Of a DNA stretch of 7,963 bases, positions 6,055-7,963 are shown piece by piece. Position 1 is the first letter of the stretch. Every line of letters begins with the position of its first letter. The notes under the pieces were generated by a model. The model saw only the letters and a program-made list of their open reading frames with translations, searched no databases and was not told the origin of the DNA. The stretch lies in assembly GCA_031274075.1 (NCBI GenBank), contig JAISQQ010000471.1, forward strand, positions 1 to 7,963, given 5' to 3'. The position numbers were made by a program, and so were the translations under genes. This DNA comes from Accumulibacter sp. Lineage in GTDB: Bacteria > Pseudomonadota > Gammaproteobacteria > Burkholderiales > Rhodocyclaceae.

Positions 6055-6182
6055 CCTCCATGCTTATGCTAAGGTTCAGGCGATGAAACGTGTCGATGCT
6101 TGACCCGAAGACGCTCTGAAGTGTTTCTCGTTTGTGTTTTCCGTGCTTTTGGTAGTTCACCCTGCTAGGAAACTGAAATTAC

Positions 6183-7963
6183 ATGGCTCTTCTGCAAATT
6201 GCCGAACCCGGCGAATCGGCGGCGCCGCACCAGCACAAACTGGCGATCGGCATCGATCTCGGAACGACCAACTCGCTGGTCGCCACCGTGCGCAGCGGCC
6301 TGGCGGTGGTGCTCGGCGACGAACTCGGCCGGCCGCTGCTGCCTTCTGTGGTGCGCTATCGCCCCGACGGGACGGCGTCCGTCGGTCATGAGGCGCAGGC
6401 GGAGCAGACGCGCGATCCGCGCAACACCATCGCCTCCGTCAAGCGCTTCATGGGACGCGGCCTCCAGGACATCGCCCATCGCGAGAGCGTTCCCTATGAA
6501 TTCCAGGAGACGCCGGGCATGGTGCGGCTGCGGACGGTGGCCGGCGTGAAAAGCCCGGTCGAGGTTTCCGCCGAAATCCTGCGCGTGCTGCGCCTACGCG
6601 CGGAACAGTCGCTGGGCGGCGAACTGCTCGGCGCGGTGATCACCGTGCCGGCGTACTTCGACGACGCGCAGCGCCAGGCGACCAGGGACGCGGCCCGCCT
6701 GGCCGGCGTCTCCGTCCTGCGCCTGCTCAACGAACCGACCGCCGCGGCGATCGCCTACGGCCTGGACAACGCCGCGGAAGGCGTTTACGCGGTCTATGAC
6801 CTGGGCGGCGGAACCTTCGACATTTCCATCCTCAGGCTGTCGCGCGGCGTTTTTGAAGTCCTGGCGGCCGGCGGCGATTCGGCCCTGGGCGGCGACGACT
6901 TCGACCAGCGCATTTTCTGCTGGATTCTCGAAGCGGCCCGGCTCAATCCGCTGTCCGCCGAGGACGCGCGCCTGCTGCTGACCTGCGCGCGCGAAGCCAA
7001 GGAATACCTGTCCGGCCACGGCGTGGCGCCGATCAACGCGCGCCTGAAGAGCGGCGAACTGGTCGACCTCAAGCTGACTACCGAAGTGTTTACCGAAATC
7101 ACCCGCACGCTGGTCGCCAAGACCGTCTTGCCGATCCGGAAGGCGTTGCGCGACGCCGGCTTGACGGTCGCCGAGATCAAGGGCGTGGTCATGGTCGGCG
7201 GCGCGACGCGCATGCCGCAGATCCAGCGCGCCGTCGGCGAGTTTTTCCAGCGCGAGCCCTTGAACAACCTCGACCCCGACAAGGTGGTCGCGCTCGGCGC
7301 GGCGATGCAGGCCAACCTGCTCGCCGGCAACCGCGACGCGGGGGACGACTGGCTGCTGCTCGACGTCATTCCGCTCTCCCTCGGCATCGAGACGATGGGC
7401 GGACTGGTGGAAAAGCTGATCCCGCGCAATTCCACGATTCCGGTGGCGCGCGCCCAGGAGTTCACCACCTTCCGGGATGGGCAGGCGGCGATGGCGCTGC
7501 ACGTCGTGCAGGGCGAGCGCGAGCTGGTGAGCGATTGCCGTTCGCTGTCGCGTTTCGAGTTGCGGGGCATTCCGCCGATGGTGGCCGGCGCGGCGCGGAT
7601 ACGGGTGACTTTCCAGGTCGATGCCGACGGCCTGCTGGCGGTGACGGCGCGCGAACAGAGCACCGGCGTGGAAGCGTCCATCGTGGTGAAGCCGTCGTAT
7701 GGCCTGTCGGACGACGAGATCGCCACCATGCTCAAGGATTCGCTGCTCCACTCCAGGGACGACGCGCAGCGGCGCGCGCTGAAGGAAACGCAGGTCGAGG
7801 CGCAGCGCCTGATCGAAGCGGTGCAGTCGGCGATGAAGAGCGACCGCGAGCTGCTGACGGACGCGCAGTACGCGCTGATCGAAACCGCGGTGGCGCGCTT
7901 GCAGGCGGTGGCGCTCGGCGAAGACCGCCGCCAGATCGCGCAGGCGATGAACGGCCTTGAAGC
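6183..7963 (+). CDS. hscA: Hsp70-class Fe-S assembly chaperone HscA, 3'-truncated by the window edge
   Basis: Specialised Hsp70 that binds the LPPVK motif of IscU and uses ATP, with HscB, to promote cluster transfer. The frame is open from the ATG at 6183 to the right edge (593 codons), against 616 in E. coli, so about 20-25 codons and the stop are missing. The N-terminus [20 protein letters not shown] is diagnostic of HscA. ATPase motifs: [13 protein letters not shown] (22-34), [12 protein letters not shown] (204-215) and [13 protein letters not shown] (336-348). The interdomain linker is [13 protein letters not shown] (391-403). The substrate-binding domain has [20 protein letters not shown] (404-423) and continues to VKPSYGLSD (502-510); the helical lid follows. 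AGGAAA at 6167-6172 is 10 nt before the start. Unlike in E. coli it is separated from hscB by 301 nt with repeats, so it may have its own promoter. fdx is expected next but is outside the window. Confidence 0.97.
   Translation, partial: MALLQIAEPGESAAPHQHKLAIGIDLGTTNSLVATVRSGLAVVLGDELGRPLLPSVVRYRPDGTASVGHEAQAEQTRDPRNTIASVKRFMGRGLQDIAHRESVPYEFQETPGMVRLRTVAGVKSPVEVSAEILRVLRLRAEQSLGGELLGAVITVPAYFDDAQRQATRDAARLAGVSVLRLLNEPTAAAIAYGLDNAAEGVYAVYDLGGGTFDISILRLSRGVFEVLAAGGDSALGGDDFDQRIFCWILEAARLNPLSAEDARLLLTCAREAKEYLSGHGVAPINARLKSGELVDLKLTTEVFTEITRTLVAKTVLPIRKALRDAGLTVAEIKGVVMVGGATRMPQIQRAVGEFFQREPLNNLDPDKVVALGAAMQANLLAGNRDAGDDWLLLDVIPLSLGIETMGGLVEKLIPRNSTIPVARAQEFTTFRDGQAAMALHVVQGERELVSDCRSLSRFELRGIPPMVAGAARIRVTFQVDADGLLAVTAREQSTGVEASIVVKPSYGLSDDEIATMLKDSLLHSRDDAQRRALKETQVEAQRLIEAVQSAMKSDRELLTDAQYALIETAVARLQAVALGEDRRQIAQAMNGLE

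Larger units (their letters stand above)
5882..6182 (+). other. hscB-hscA intergenic region, 301 nt
   Basis: No convincing gene lies here; the short open frames are made by repeat DNA and have no recognisable product. From left to right it holds a T7 tract (5887-5893), a first hairpin repeat (5899-5928), an AT-richer stretch (about 5935-5980), a double-hairpin repeat (5982-6054), and a unique leader of about 125 nt that becomes T-rich before hscA. TTGACC at 6100-6105 could be a -35 box, but no good -10 box sits 16-18 bp downstream. AGGAAA (6167-6172) is the hscA ribosome site. In E. coli hscB and hscA are close together, so this gap is unusual. Confidence 0.8.

Noticed and set aside
5892..6086. 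Small gene in the hscB-hscA gap
   Set aside because: The open frame runs through the two hairpin repeats; it has no ribosome site of note and no recognisable product.
6594..7751. Antisense open frame opposite hscA, encoded on the minus strand
   Set aside because: Long open antisense frames opposite Hsp70 genes are a well-known artefact; the + strand HscA motifs are unambiguous.
1..7963. CRISPR array, tRNA or rRNA gene, insertion sequence, or riboswitch
   Set aside because: No regularly spaced direct repeats, tRNA-like folds, transposase motifs or leader structures of known riboswitch type were seen; nearly all of the window is accounted for by conserved coding genes.

Overview
This window carries an almost complete ISC-type iron-sulfur cluster assembly locus on the + strand, preceded by an RNA methyltransferase gene. 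The DNA is GC-rich, with strong G/C bias at third codon positions. The order trmJ, cysE, iscR, cysteine desulfurase, iscS, iscU, iscA, hscB, hscA and the protein sequences point to a proteobacterium. A betaproteobacterium, perhaps of the Rhodocyclales type, is my best guess, but this is inferred from gene order and protein flavour and was not searched.

Layout. Positions 1-735 hold trmJ, whose first few codons lie upstream of the window. A good sigma70-type promoter (732-760) overlaps the trmJ stop codon and would start the cysE-isc unit. cysE (794-1546) encodes a short-form serine acetyltransferase. A 76-nt gap follows with an IscR-operator-like element (1573-1597) and a 9-bp direct repeat of 10-bp period. 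iscR (1623-2111) has the conserved Cys3His cluster ligands. Five nt later comes an additional NifS-like cysteine desulfurase (2117-3277), then iscS itself (3315-4526), iscU (4550-4936), iscA (4986-5309) and hscB (5309-5881, overlapping iscA by one base). A 301-nt gap (5882-6182) holds two different families of hairpin repeat. hscA (6183 onward) runs off the right edge about 20-25 codons before its expected stop. Ferredoxin (fdx) and iscX, which usually follow, would lie outside.

How the genes work together. CysE makes O-acetylserine, the precursor of cysteine. The two cysteine desulfurases take sulfur from cysteine. IscU is the scaffold on which IscS sulfur and iron form a [2Fe-2S] cluster. 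HscB delivers IscU to the Hsp70 HscA, which recognises the LPPVK motif of IscU and drives cluster release. IscA is an A-type carrier. IscR senses cluster supply and represses the operon.

Most of the window is conserved housekeeping biology. I do not see an undescribed system. The points most worth a second look are the extra desulfurase, which is coupled to iscR and lacks the IscS C-terminal tail; the repeat-filled break between hscB and hscA; and the regulatory DNA in front of cysE and iscR.
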